DNA of 64,000 nucleotides from Porphyromonas circumdentaria (GTDB taxonomy: Bacteria > Bacteroidota > Bacteroidia > Bacteroidales > Porphyromonadaceae), in NCBI RefSeq assembly GCF_900167105.1, contig NZ_FUXE01000007.1, forward strand, positions 1 through 64,000. The letters run 5' to 3'. Shown in pieces: positions 55,978 through 64,000 of the stretch. The first letter of the stretch is position 1. Each line of letters begins with the position of its first letter. The notes under the pieces were generated by a model. It worked only from the letters and a program-made list of their open reading frames with translations, had not been told where the DNA came from and ran no database searches. The position numbers and the translations under genes were made by a program.

Positions 55978-56010
55978 AGTTCACCCCTCTCTATCTGAGA
56001 GAGCCGAACT
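55978..56010 (-). terminator. terminator of the secG-containing operon
   Basis: On the minus strand AGTTC...GAACT with an inner CTCTCT/GAGAG stem, followed by TCTTTGTTAT. It lies 45 bases after the secG stop. Confidence 0.6.
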
Positions 56011-56054
56011 CCTGATATCTCAAAATATGTTTTTACGATCCTTTACTTAACGCC

Positions 56055-56393
56055 TCATTGAGGAGTTGTAGGCAACGTAGGAGTTTCGCCCAAGTTAGGC
56101 AACTGAGGTGCAGGTTCTTCCTGCGTAGTTTGCTCGATTACCTCCAATACCTGCTTCTCTTCATTAATAGAGCTGTGCAAGAAGTGTGTAGATACGATAC
56201 TCAATAAGGCTATCGCTCCTGCCAACCACCATGTACCTTTTTCCAAAAAATCGGTTGTCTTACGCACTCCCATGATTTGGTTGCTTGAAGAAAACCCAGA
56301 AGCCAAACCTCCACCTTTAGAGTTCTGAATAACAACGAGCAATATGAGTAAGATCGCTGCCAACAAAATCAAAATAGTCAAAAATATAAACAT
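56055..56393 (-). CDS. secG: preprotein translocase subunit SecG
   Basis: 112-residue subunit of the SecYEG channel. Two transmembrane segments (about 2-22 and 52-72) flank the conserved VVIQNSKGGGLASGFSSSNQIMGVRKTTDFLEKGT loop region, followed by a Pro/Glu-rich tail typical of Bacteroidota SecG. It is last in the run sigma54 regulator-lptE-hypothetical-secG. Confidence 0.95.
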   Translation of the reverse strand: MFIFLTILILLAAILLILLVVIQNSKGGGLASGFSSSNQIMGVRKTTDFLEKGTWWLAGAIALLSIVSTHFLHSSINEEKQVLEVIEQTTQEEPAPQLPNLGETPTLPTTPQ

Positions 56394-56413
56394 TGCCTTT
56401 GTATGTATCTAAT

Positions 56414-57109
56414 TTATTTACTAATCTCTATCAAGCGTTCTAAGAAACGTATCTGATCTGCAAAGTAACTACTTTTTTCTGGATTTTTATCTTTCATAGA
56501 GAGAATTATACTTAACGCTTTGTCATAACAATGCTGTTCTATATAGAGCCGCGCCAGTGTTTCGGTAAAGATCGGAGCATCGGCATCGTCGGGTTCGCCC
56601 ACCGCTTGGGTCAGCTCTACAGCAGGTACGGCAGCGTTTTGAGGAGTCAAAGAGATATCTTGATGCAGAGCTGCCAAAGTTTCCCCGCCCTCTGTTTGTA
56701 GAGTAGCATCGGAAGATATGCCATGGATTGAAAAATAATCACCCGAAGAGGAGACGAAGTCGGCAGGCAAAGACACAGCGGATGCCCCTTTCTCTTCCAT
56801 CTGCTCCAGGAAACGGTCTACCGAGGCAAAGCTATCGGAGCTGTGCTCTTCTCTTGACGACGAAGAGGAGGCGATATATTTCTTCTCTACCATCACGTAG
56901 AGTTTGTTTCTGTCGGCCAAAAAAGGGGCTAAGCGTTGCAACTCGGCGAAATAACGAATATCCTCTACCAATGCAAGGTTATAGAGATATAGAAAGACAA
57001 ACGTGTGGGCATAGGGGTAATTATCGACCATATATTTCAGGTCGTCCAGTGTACCCTTATGGAGCAACGAAGGGTCTTTTAGATAGGTATTCAAATCTTC
57101 TGCTGTCAT
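56414..57109 (-). CDS. conserved Bacteroidota protein of unknown function
   Basis: 231-residue protein without signal peptide. The N-terminal part (1-85) is helical with NYPYAHTFVFLYLYNLAL; a low-complexity Ser-rich linker (SSSSSREEHSSD, about 82-95) follows. The C-terminus (185-231, TLARLYIEQHCYDKALSIIL then YFADQIRFLERLI) looks like one TPR-type helical pair. It lies between lptE and secG, spaced 2 and 20 bases, so an envelope-related role is plausible. No known domain is assigned. Confidence 0.75.
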   Translation of the reverse strand: MTAEDLNTYLKDPSLLHKGTLDDLKYMVDNYPYAHTFVFLYLYNLALVEDIRYFAELQRLAPFLADRNKLYVMVEKKYIASSSSSREEHSSDSFASVDRFLEQMEEKGASAVSLPADFVSSSGDYFSIHGISSDATLQTEGGETLAALHQDISLTPQNAAVPAVELTQAVGEPDDADAPIFTETLARLYIEQHCYDKALSIILSMKDKNPEKSSYFADQIRFLERLIEISK

Positions 57110-57111
57110 TT

Positions 57112-57639
57112 TTACCAGTCTTCTGCCGTAGCATTGAATATCTGCTTGGTTATATCCTCTGTAAGCTGTCGTACCAAATCATCCTGCACATCTGAAAATA
57201 GGGAGCTGCTCTCAAAATCGGTATAGGCGGAAAAATTTTTATCGAAATTTTTCTTGGGGTTGGCACTGTTCTCAAAGTGCACCGATACGGTCATCGTAAA
57301 GCGTGTTAGGAGCGCATATGAGTTTTCCTGTACTGCCACAGGTGCCAAATCATAGCCTACAATAGCCCCTTCGAGAGAAAAATCGCCCGCCTGCCCCACC
57401 TCTTCCAGACGGGTCTGACGGCGAAAAAGTTCTCTTAGGCTCTCGGTAAATGATTGACTTAACGGAGGGTAAACAAGTGGAGCTTGGTTGTTGAAGAGAG
57501 ACACCGAGAATGTTTTCGTTCTGGTATAATCTATCGAGGTACCCGAGAACTTGTACGAGATGCTACACCCTCCCAAGAAAAGCACTAAAAGAAGGCTACC
57601 CACACCGAGCAAGTAACGTTTATAACTACTCCCAACCAT
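57112..57639 (-). CDS. lptE: LPS-assembly lipoprotein LptE
   Basis: 175-residue outer-membrane lipoprotein of the LptE family, expected to plug the LptD barrel and help deliver LPS to the surface. Signal peptide and lipobox LGGC (Cys25), then SISYKFSGTSIDYTRTKTFSV, which matches the Bacteroidota LptE N-terminus. It overlaps the end of the upstream sigma54-type regulator gene by 14 bases, indicating co-transcription. Confidence 0.9.
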   Translation of the reverse strand: MVGSSYKRYLLGVGSLLLVLFLGGCSISYKFSGTSIDYTRTKTFSVSLFNNQAPLVYPPLSQSFTESLRELFRRQTRLEEVGQAGDFSLEGAIVGYDLAPVAVQENSYALLTRFTMTVSVHFENSANPKKNFDKNFSAYTDFESSSLFSDVQDDLVRQLTEDITKQIFNATAEDW

Positions 57640-58924
57640 ACTCCTTTAATTTGCGATGCAGTGTACGTACCGATATACCTAATTGGTCGGCAATCTCTTG
57701 ACGTGTAGCATTTTTATTTTTAGCCATAGCCCGTTTAATCAAAAACTTCTCTCCATCGAGCAGTGTAACTATAGAGCCGTCGGTAGGCAACTCCTCTTCT
57801 GCCAACTCTTCACTATCGACGATTACAGTCTCATCGGCCGCTCTTGTGGCAGCAAGGGGTGCAGGAGTGAGGGGTAAAAACTGGGCGGTAGCCTCCACGG
57901 CTGTAATATCTGCTGACTTTTGCCCCGATGTTGCGGGCGAAAAAATCTGGGGTGCACGCTCATCTACCCTACTCTTTTGAGGGAGTAGCTCATTGACCTT
58001 TGACTTTACCTCATTGAGTTCTCGACGTAAATCGAAGAGCACTTGATACAAAATCTCTCGTTCGTTGGCAAAGTTATGCGTTCCCTTATCGCTATCTCCT
58101 GCCGAGGCTACGAGTACGGGGTGCAGATCCTGCAACCCTTCCTGCTGTAAATATTTACGCAGTGTGGCTGGTGCTATAAGGCGAGCCTCTTCAAGAACAC
58201 TCATCCGGTCTGTAATATTTCGTAGCTCTCGTATATTACCAGGCCAACGGTAGGATTGGAGCATCTCTTTGGCCTCCTCGTCCAAGTCCAGAGGAGGTAT
58301 CTGATAAAGTCGAGCGAAATCGGATGCAAATCGACGAAATAGTAAAGGGATATCCTCGGCACGCTTCCTCAAAGGAGGTACCTCGATAGGTACTGTGTTG
58401 AGACGGTAGAAAAGATCTTCACGGAAGCGACCTTTGCGAATAGCCTCTCTCAAGTTCACATTGGTAGCTGCCACTACGCGCACATCGGTTTTGACAGGCT
58501 GACTTGCTCCCACGGGAATAAACTCTCCATTTTCCAAGACACGTAAAAGACGTGCTTGCGTAGCGAGGGGCAGCTCTCCCACTTCGTCCAAAAAGATTGT
58601 CCCCCCATTGGCTTCTTCAAAATAGCCCTTACGGTCTCCCAAAGCCCCTGTAAAGGAACCCTTGCGATGCCCAAACAACTCCGAGTCTATTGTCCCCTCG
58701 GGAATCGCTCCACAGTTTATAGCTATATATTTATTGTGTTTGCGTCGAGAGTAGAGATGTATAATTTGAGGGAAAAATTCCTTCCCGACGCCACTCTCCC
58801 CAACTACCAGTACAGACATATCAGTAGGGGCTACTTGAGCTGCCGTGCGCAGGGCCTGCAGGAATAAAGGCGCGTTGCCTATAATTCCAAAGCGTTGTTT
58901 TATCTGCTGAATATCTATATCCAT
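57626..58924 (-). CDS. sigma54-dependent transcriptional regulator without receiver domain
   Basis: 432-residue AAA+ enhancer-binding protein. The central domain starts near residue 15 with Walker A GESGVGKE, the sigma54-contact loop GSFTGA (a common variant of GAFTGA), Walker B GGTIFLDEVGEL and an arginine finger region in FREDLFYRLN. A variable linker (about 265-380) leads to a C-terminal Fis-type helix-turn-helix (ATRQEIADQLGISVRTLHRKLKEYG). There is no N-terminal receiver or sensor domain. It heads the lptE-hypothetical-secG run, which suggests it monitors the envelope or is itself regulated at expression level. Confidence 0.9.
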   Translation of the reverse strand: MDIDIQQIKQRFGIIGNAPLFLQALRTAAQVAPTDMSVLVVGESGVGKEFFPQIIHLYSRRKHNKYIAINCGAIPEGTIDSELFGHRKGSFTGALGDRKGYFEEANGGTIFLDEVGELPLATQARLLRVLENGEFIPVGASQPVKTDVRVVAATNVNLREAIRKGRFREDLFYRLNTVPIEVPPLRKRAEDIPLLFRRFASDFARLYQIPPLDLDEEAKEMLQSYRWPGNIRELRNITDRMSVLEEARLIAPATLRKYLQQEGLQDLHPVLVASAGDSDKGTHNFANEREILYQVLFDLRRELNEVKSKVNELLPQKSRVDERAPQIFSPATSGQKSADITAVEATAQFLPLTPAPLAATRAADETVIVDSEELAEEELPTDGSIVTLLDGEKFLIKRAMAKNKNATRQEIADQLGISVRTLHRKLKEYGWE

Positions 58925-58998
58925 AGTTTTCTGAATTTATAATAACCAACTCTCTTTACAGAGGCTTCGTCCTTTTTACAGTAGTAGGGAAGTTACGA

Positions 58999-59901
58999 CT
59001 ACAGGGTAAGATCGCCAAACTCAAGCGGAGCATATACAAGAAGGTCTTGCTTGCGTATACCTATTTCTATCTTTTTGCCCATCTGTACCGACTCGCCATC
59101 TATCTGCGCAGCACCTGCCTCTTTGCGCTCTATGACAATATTGGAGCCTCGATACGATTCGATACGGGCATTCTTATCTATTGTCTTTGTAAAGAGTTGC
59201 AGTGCTACTTGTGCCGCATGAATACCCTCCAAAGGACGGATAATCACCAAGTCCAGAAGTCCATCGGACGGGGAGGCATTGGGCGCAATATAAGCATTAT
59301 TACCGTACTGCTCTATGTTGGCACAGGTTATCAAGAAGGCTTTCCCCCCGATATCATGGCCATCAATAGAGATTTTATACTCCTGAGGCTTGAAAGATAT
59401 GTATTCATCTATGGCAGACTTTATATAGGTAAGGAAGCCACGCGTAGCGGCATCGTCATATCGCTTCGTAATCTGTGCATCAAACCCCACGCCAAAAGTG
59501 CAGAAAAAGGGCAATCCATTGGCAAGTCCCATATCAATAGGAGCAACTTTTCCCTCCGTGATGATACGCACCGCCTCTGCATCGTTCTGCATAGGAATAC
59601 CGAGAGCTCGCGCCAAACCATTACCGCTCCCTCTGGGTATGATACCCAACTTTACCTCGGTACCGCTGAGTGTACTGGCAATCTCATTGATGGTACCATC
59701 GCCCCCGACGGCGATAACCGAGTCTAAGCCATACTTCATGGCCTCTTTTATGACCTTGGCAGCGTGCCCCTCGCCCTTGGTATATGTGAGAAATAGTTCC
59801 TCCTCTCTATCCTGATAAGCAGAGGCAAGCAGAGCAGGCACCTTGTGTTTCGATGCAATACCCGATATCGGATTGATAATAGCTATAACCCTCTTTTTCA
59901 T
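58999..59901 (-). CDS. diacylglycerol kinase family lipid kinase
   Basis: 300-residue DAGK-catalytic-domain protein (YegS/DgkB type) expected to phosphorylate a lipid with ATP. The nucleotide-binding signature is VGGDGTINEIAS (about 63-74), followed by GIIPRGSGNGLARALGIP. The substrate may be diacylglycerol or a sphingoid base; the presence of spt in the window makes the second an open possibility. It is followed by queF after 21 bases on the lower-coordinate side of the neighbouring gene pair. Confidence 0.88.
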   Translation of the reverse strand: MKKRVIAIINPISGIASKHKVPALLASAYQDREEELFLTYTKGEGHAAKVIKEAMKYGLDSVIAVGGDGTINEIASTLSGTEVKLGIIPRGSGNGLARALGIPMQNDAEAVRIITEGKVAPIDMGLANGLPFFCTFGVGFDAQITKRYDDAATRGFLTYIKSAIDEYISFKPQEYKISIDGHDIGGKAFLITCANIEQYGNNAYIAPNASPSDGLLDLVIIRPLEGIHAAQVALQLFTKTIDKNARIESYRGSNIVIERKEAGAAQIDGESVQMGKKIEIGIRKQDLLVYAPLEFGDLTL

Positions 59902-59922
59902 GCCTCTTTATACATTCTTTTA

Positions 59923-60384
59923 TTAACCTCTATTGTGCTGCGCCAATCGCTCGGCGGCCAACGCTTCATAGCGTGTACCAGGACGGCCATAATTACAGTA
60001 GGGATGTATGCTGATGCCCCCACGTGGCAGAAAATCCCCCGTTACTTCTATATACTTAGGGTTCATCAAGGCGATCAAATCATTCATTATGATATTGACA
60101 CAATCTTCATGAAAAGCCCCATGCGAACGAAAACTAAAGAGGTAGAGCTTCAAACTTTTGCTCTCTACCATCTGTATATCGGGGATATAATCTATATAGA
60201 GTGTGGCAAAATCGGGCTGACTCGTTATGGGGCAGAGTGCTGTAAACTCGGGGCATACGAAACGTACCCAGTAGTCTCGTTCGGGGTGTTTATTCACAAA
60301 AGACTCCAAAACCTCTGGCGCATAGTCCTGTTTGTAGGTTGTTTTCCCTCCAAGGAGGGTCAATTCTTCACCTCTATCTTGCAT
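59923..60384 (-). CDS. queF: NADPH-dependent 7-cyano-7-deazaguanine reductase
   Basis: Reduces preQ0 to preQ1 in queuosine synthesis. It is the short, unimodular T-fold form (153 residues): the catalytic Cys lies in [16 protein letters not shown], the conserved Asp in the same stretch, and the [21 protein letters not shown] segment is the QueF motif with substrate-binding Glu. It is 21 bases upstream of the lipid kinase gene on the minus strand. No other queuosine genes are in the window. Confidence 0.95.
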   Translation of the reverse strand: MQDRGEELTLLGGKTTYKQDYAPEVLESFVNKHPERDYWVRFVCPEFTALCPITSQPDFATLYIDYIPDIQMVESKSLKLYLFSFRSHGAFHEDCVNIIMNDLIALMNPKYIEVTGDFLPRGGISIHPYCNYGRPGTRYEALAAERLAQHNRG

Positions 60385-61073
60385 AATTCTCTGTAGTGTT
60401 GGGCAAAGCCCTTATATGTTTAACTGAACTACAAAAATAGTCATTCGAGGCCAATCCTTCATACTTTTTGCCCAAAGGTTCTGCACGAAAGCTCAAAGGT
60501 AGCCATCTAATCTCTGAACAAAGGCATTAATAAACAGTTACGAATCGACAGAAAAGCTATTTACTTCCACTCAAAACCTCATTAGGATCAGTGCAATTCT
60601 TTATTTGCAGATTGCGTATATATATTTTCAACTTGAATATATGTATATTAAGATTGCATATATATATATTCAGATTGCATATAAAGAATTTCTCAGGCAG
60701 AAACAGCTTTTAGCTTAAGAGCTTTGGCACTTTTCCTCAATACCTCTCCTCTTTTTCCATCAAGGTGAGCAAGTTTCAGACAAAGAAGCAAAGTCGCTTG
60801 GCCATCACCCCCATTACGAAAGATAGAAAGAGGCTAAAAACTCCTCGATGTAAAAATAAGATCACACCATGAGTGCAATTTGGCTATGACAACAGGCACC
60901 CTCTACGACACACTAACCCCCAAAAAACAAAAGCCTACACGACGAAGAATGCCCCCTCTTTCCCTATGAAAAGAAGAGGTTAAGCAAAAGATTTCTTTTG
61001 AACAAGGTAGTCGATAGTTTGACCGATAACTACTACCTTTACAAAATGAATTATAGTACACACTGTAAAATAA
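60385..61073. other. 689-bp intergenic gap
   Basis: Divergent region between queF and ricT. It holds copy D of the 97-bp element (60595-60691). I see no known RNA, clear promoter or coding region in the remaining sequence. Confidence 0.6.
60595..60691. repeat. 97-bp dispersed element, copy D
   Basis: The left arm AATTCTTTATTTG (60595-60607) is followed by 21-bp units at 60608, 60629, 60650 and 60671, with heptamers CAGATTG, CAACTTG, AAGATTG and CAGATTG. The right end ATAAAGAATTT is the inverted copy of the left arm. This copy is nearly palindromic over its whole length. Confidence 0.85.
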
Positions 61074-62423
61074 ATGGCAAAAGATCACTATAAACTTCCT
61101 GGTGCAAAACTATCCGCCGACGGATGCAAAGGGTGTGGCAAACGCCCCCTTAGTTCGTTCGACTGGATGGCAGACCTCTCGAAGGATGTACAGGATAACC
61201 GATATATAGAAGTCCAATTCAAAAATACCCGTAAGGTAGTCTTTACGAATCCTCTCAACTTAGAGCTACATAAAGACGACATCGTAGCGGTAGAGGGTTC
61301 TCCTGGTTTCGATGTAGGGAGCGTAACCCTAACGGGTACCCTTGCGGCACTCCGTTACAGGCGAATGAGCGAGAACGCACGCGAACAGGTGCGTCAGATA
61401 TTCCGCCTTGCCACGCCCAACGATATAGAACGCTGGGAAGAAGCCAAGCAAAGGGAGCACACCACTATGATCAAAGCAAGGCAAATAGCCGAAGAGTTGG
61501 GGCTTGACATGAAGATTGGCGATGTAGAGTACCAAGGCGACGGCAGCAAAGCAATATTCTACTACATAGCCGACTCGCGAGTAGACTTTCGTAAACTAAT
61601 ACGTGTGCTGGCAGAAACTTTCCACGTGCGCATCGAGATGAAACAGATTGGAGCGCGCCAAGAGGCAGGTCGCATCGGCGGTATCGGCCCCTGCGGACGC
61701 CCCCTCTGCTGTGCGCAATGGATGACTACCTTTAAGAGTGTAAACACCACAGCCGCACGCTTTCAAGAATTAACCCTCAACCCCGAGAAACTTACAGGTC
61801 AGTGCGCCAAACTAAAGTGTTGTACCAACTTTGAGGTCAACACCTACCTTGAGGCGCAAAAGAAGATGCCTCCTAAGAATATCGTCCTCTCTACTCAGAC
61901 GGAGAATTACAGATTTGTCAAGTGGGATCTGCTACGACTGGAACTGACCTACGTACCCGAGGGGGGGAACCTATCCAATAGTGTAACCCTCTCCTTACGT
62001 CGGGTAAGAGAGATTATCGAAATGAACAAACGAGGAGAAAAACCCGAAGTACTGCTCGAGGAGGTAACAGCACCTACAAATGTGGTTACAGATATACTGG
62101 AGGCGAACTCTATCACTCGCTTTGATGGCGACAAACGACGCTCTCGCAAGAAACGTCTGAACAATAAACCGAGAGAGGGAGTGGCTCAAACAGCATCGGA
62201 AGCCCCCAAGGAGGTAGAAGAGAAAGCCTCTGCCGAGCCCTCCTCAAGCGAGGAAAGACCGCAACAAAGCCGAAGGCGGAATAATAGCCCCCGCAACGCA
62301 CATCGCACGCACCACAAAGGCAGTAACACTGCCCCCAACGAGGGCAATCCTCAAGAGAAAGCTCCGCGCCATCAAGGGAGAAGAGGGGAAAAGAAGATTA
62401 CAGAAAAGCCGAACGAACAGTAA
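61074..62423 (+). CDS. ricT: PSP1-domain protein, RicT-like
   Basis: 449-residue protein with a PSP1 domain (about 35-270). Cysteines are seen in GCKGCGK (18-22), GIGPCGRPLCCAQW and QCAKLKCC, matching the iron-sulfur-binding pattern of RicT (YaaT) in Bacillus, where the Ric complex influences RNase Y-dependent RNA maturation. The C-terminal 90 residues are Lys/Arg/Glu/Ser-rich and probably disordered. It is followed by gldH after 15 bases, a conserved Bacteroidales pair. Confidence 0.87.
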   Translation: MAKDHYKLPGAKLSADGCKGCGKRPLSSFDWMADLSKDVQDNRYIEVQFKNTRKVVFTNPLNLELHKDDIVAVEGSPGFDVGSVTLTGTLAALRYRRMSENAREQVRQIFRLATPNDIERWEEAKQREHTTMIKARQIAEELGLDMKIGDVEYQGDGSKAIFYYIADSRVDFRKLIRVLAETFHVRIEMKQIGARQEAGRIGGIGPCGRPLCCAQWMTTFKSVNTTAARFQELTLNPEKLTGQCAKLKCCTNFEVNTYLEAQKKMPPKNIVLSTQTENYRFVKWDLLRLELTYVPEGGNLSNSVTLSLRRVREIIEMNKRGEKPEVLLEEVTAPTNVVTDILEANSITRFDGDKRRSRKKRLNNKPREGVAQTASEAPKEVEEKASAEPSSSEERPQQSRRRNNSPRNAHRTHHKGSNTAPNEGNPQEKAPRHQGRRGEKKITEKPNEQ

Positions 62424-62438
62424 TAACGAACGACTCCC

Positions 62439-62969
62439 GTGAAGGAAAAAAGTGCCCCTCTTGTAAGCTTGTTAGGGTTTGCTCTACTACTGCTGCTAAC
62501 GCATTGCAGACCTTCACAGGAGCTCTCGGTAACTTACTGCTCTCTGCCAACCTCGGGATGGGAAAAAGACACCCCTATTGAGATTCCTCTTCTTATCACA
62601 GAGGCGCATCGTCCTTACCGCATACATCTCTTGGTGCGACACAACAATGAGTACGATTATAACAATATCGTGTTGCAGAGCACTATTGCCAATCAATGGG
62701 GCTATAGTCGTACCGATACGCTCTCTATCCCCCTTGCCGTTGAGTCGGGCAAGTGGTCGGGGCGAGGCGTAGCATTACGAGAGAATACATTCATTTACCT
62801 TCCCAAAATATCTTTTCCTACCAGCGGTATCTATAAGGTATCGCTCTCTCCTGTTACACCCCTTCCAGTGCTGAGAGGAATTGAAAATATCGGGATTGTA
62901 TGTGAGCCCTACGAACGGCAAGGGAACTTTCTACAAAAAAACATCATAATAAGGGAGAGTTTGGCATAA
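62439..62969 (+). CDS. gldH: gliding motility / T9SS-associated lipoprotein GldH
   Basis: 176-residue lipoprotein with signal peptide and lipobox LLTHC (Cys23). The mature part follows the GldH pattern: PYRIHLLVRHNNEYDYNNIVL near residues 55-75 and the C-terminal GIYKVSLSPVTPLPVLRGIENIGI. GldH is needed for gliding in Flavobacterium; in non-gliding Porphyromonas the homologue's role is unclear. It starts with GTG at 62439, since no ATG is suitably placed, 15 bases after ricT. Confidence 0.83.
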   Translation: MKEKSAPLVSLLGFALLLLLTHCRPSQELSVTYCSLPTSGWEKDTPIEIPLLITEAHRPYRIHLLVRHNNEYDYNNIVLQSTIANQWGYSRTDTLSIPLAVESGKWSGRGVALRENTFIYLPKISFPTSGIYKVSLSPVTPLPVLRGIENIGIVCEPYERQGNFLQKNIIIRESLA

Positions 62970-62974
62970 ACCCA

Positions 62975-62996
62975 ATAGAAAATTGTTCTATTTTTG
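62975..62996 (+). promoter_or_regulatory. promoter with overlapping palindrome upstream of the TolC-family gene
   Basis: ATAGAA (62975-62980), AATTG, TTCTAT (62986-62991) is a perfect 6-bp dyad that overlaps the -7 box TATTTTTG (62989-62996). The core AATTGTTCTA is shared with the palindrome at 46491-46505. It is in the place expected for a repressor site of an efflux operon. Confidence 0.5.
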
Positions 62997-63157
62997 CCCT
63001 TAAAACAAAAGAAAAAAAACGATAACGTATTAAACTCTCCTCGTTTTGTCCATCTAAAGAAAAATAAGAAAGCCTATTTGGGACAAAAGAAATAAAGGAT
63101 AGAAACAAGAAAACTTACCCTCCGAGACACACAACAAGGGAAATAACGCAAGAATAT

Positions 63158-64000
63158 ATGACAAAGGATAGACTATTCCTTCTCTTAGGACTTACACTAA
63201 CGCTTTTGGGCTTCTCTACCACCCTGAGTTTAGCCCAAGAAAACAGCAATTTGGCAACAAACACCACGAATTCTCCTCCTCACCGTCGAGAAATTTCTTT
63301 AGAAGAGGCCATCTCGATAGCTCTTTCCGAGAGCAGCTCGGTACAGGTAGGGGAACTTATGATTCAAAAACAAAAATACTCCTATCGTGAAGCCTTGGCA
63401 CAGCTTTTCCCCAGCGTAAACCTCTCGGGAAATTATAGTTACACTATAAAGAAGCAGGTTATGTATCTCGATGGCTTCCCTGGTGCCAGTAGCATGCCCG
63501 AGGAGATGCTGTCCCGAGGTATAGAGATAGGACGTACCAATAATATACAAGGAGGGATAAACATTGCCCTCCCTCTGGTTAATGCACAGTTGTGGAAAAG
63601 TATTGCAATTAGTAAGGAGAACCTTGCGCTCGCAATGGAGCAATCCAATACGGCAAAAATCAACAAAGTTGCCGAAGTACGCAAAGCCTTTCTACAAACG
63701 CTATTAGCTCGAGATGCCTATGAAGTTTTGGAGGCCAGCTACCGAAATGCACAGAACAACTTCCGACTTGTCGAAAACAACTATAAGCAGGGGTTAGTAG
63801 CTCAATACGACCTTTTGCGCAGTGAGGTGCAGGTAAAAAACCTCGAACCCAACTTGCGACAAGCTCAAGATGCCGCCAATACAGCCAACAACGCACTACT
63901 CGTTTTGATGGGATTGCCCCCCCAAGCGCAAATCTATCCCAAAGGAACCCTCAAAGATTATGCCCCCGAAATCATCGATCGTTACATATCTGCCGAGCAT
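63158..64000 (+). CDS. TolC-family outer-membrane efflux protein, 5' part
   Basis: The reading frame opens with ATG 63158 and runs off the window after 281 codons. A signal peptide is present (RLFLLLGLTLTLLGFSTTLSLAQ), followed by an outer-membrane efflux protein domain: ISLEEAISIALSES, then SYREALAQLFPSVNLSGNYSYT, and the coiled-coil helices VRKAFLQTLLARDAYEVLEASYRNAQNNFRLVENNYKQG-type segment. It would form the outer-membrane channel of a tripartite pump, whose membrane-fusion and pump genes probably follow beyond the window. A 161-base leader separates it from its -7 box. Confidence 0.88.
   Translation, partial: MTKDRLFLLLGLTLTLLGFSTTLSLAQENSNLATNTTNSPPHRREISLEEAISIALSESSSVQVGELMIQKQKYSYREALAQLFPSVNLSGNYSYTIKKQVMYLDGFPGASSMPEEMLSRGIEIGRTNNIQGGINIALPLVNAQLWKSIAISKENLALAMEQSNTAKINKVAEVRKAFLQTLLARDAYEVLEASYRNAQNNFRLVENNYKQGLVAQYDLLRSEVQVKNLEPNLRQAQDAANTANNALLVLMGLPPQAQIYPKGTLKDYAPEIIDRYISAEH

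Noticed and set aside
59047-59727. 226-residue plus-strand open frame opposite the lipid kinase
   Set aside because: Antisense shadow of a gene with intact catalytic motifs.

Overview
The window is a stretch of a Bacteroidota chromosome, most likely Porphyromonas or a close relative in the order Bacteroidales. The evidence is: several surface proteins with type IX secretion (T9SS) C-terminal sorting domains, a GldH-type gliding/T9SS lipoprotein, serine palmitoyltransferase for bacterial sphingolipids, Bacteroidota-style promoters (TTG/TTTG, a 19-20 base gap, then TAnnTTTG), and almost no Shine-Dalgarno signals. The gene set points to an asaccharolytic, amino-acid-fermenting anaerobe: histidine degradation (hutH, cyclodeaminase, hutI, ftcD), tyrosine phenol-lyase, glycine decarboxylase P-protein, aspartate ammonia-lyase and malate dehydrogenase.

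Layout. 1-4.6 kb: minus-strand hut operon without hutU. 4.8-8.2 kb: holB, a YeiH-family permease, a cation diffusion facilitator. 9.1-12.4 kb: pdxJ-exbB-exbD-tonB-like-DJ-1 operon, then tRNA-Gly. 13-25 kb: a leucine-rich T9SS surface protein, tyrosine phenol-lyase, a frameshifted outer-membrane barrel gene, rsmG-MBL-gcvP, and a second, frameshifted leucine-rich T9SS protein. 25.4-27.8 kb: pabA divergent from pabB-pabC. 27.9-33.9 kb: aspA, mdh and a large cleaved-adhesin T9SS protein. 34.7-37.4 kb: cas6-cas4-cas1-cas2 with no effector genes and no visible array. 37.6-38.1 kb: a MITE-like element, tRNA-Thr and the SRP RNA. 38.1-44.2 kb: spt, rnc, fabF, acpP, and divergent purN-nth-trmN6. 44.4-48.3 kb: two tandem secreted thioredoxin/PKD/adhesin T9SS proteins. 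48.6-60.4 kb: DUF805, then minus-strand housekeeping and envelope genes (ribF, envC-like, DUF4292, TPR, dut; pdxB; secG-hypothetical-lptE-sigma54 regulator; lipid kinase and queF). 61-64 kb: ricT-gldH and the start of a TolC-family gene.

Together the genes couple amino-acid breakdown to one-carbon folate metabolism (pabABC make p-aminobenzoate; ftcD/cyclodeaminase and GcvP load tetrahydrofolate; purN uses formyl-tetrahydrofolate) and to PLP supply (pdxB, pdxJ) for PLP enzymes such as Tpl, GcvP and Spt. A second theme is the cell surface: T9SS cargo, TonB/ExbBD, LptE, SecG, sphingolipid synthesis and efflux.

The most striking unexplained structure is a dispersed, exactly 97-bp element present four times (8604, 18325, 34285, 60595). 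Each copy has a 13-bp left arm followed by four 21-bp units, with outer arms that change in a compensating way between copies. Every copy sits in a long, otherwise empty intergenic gap.
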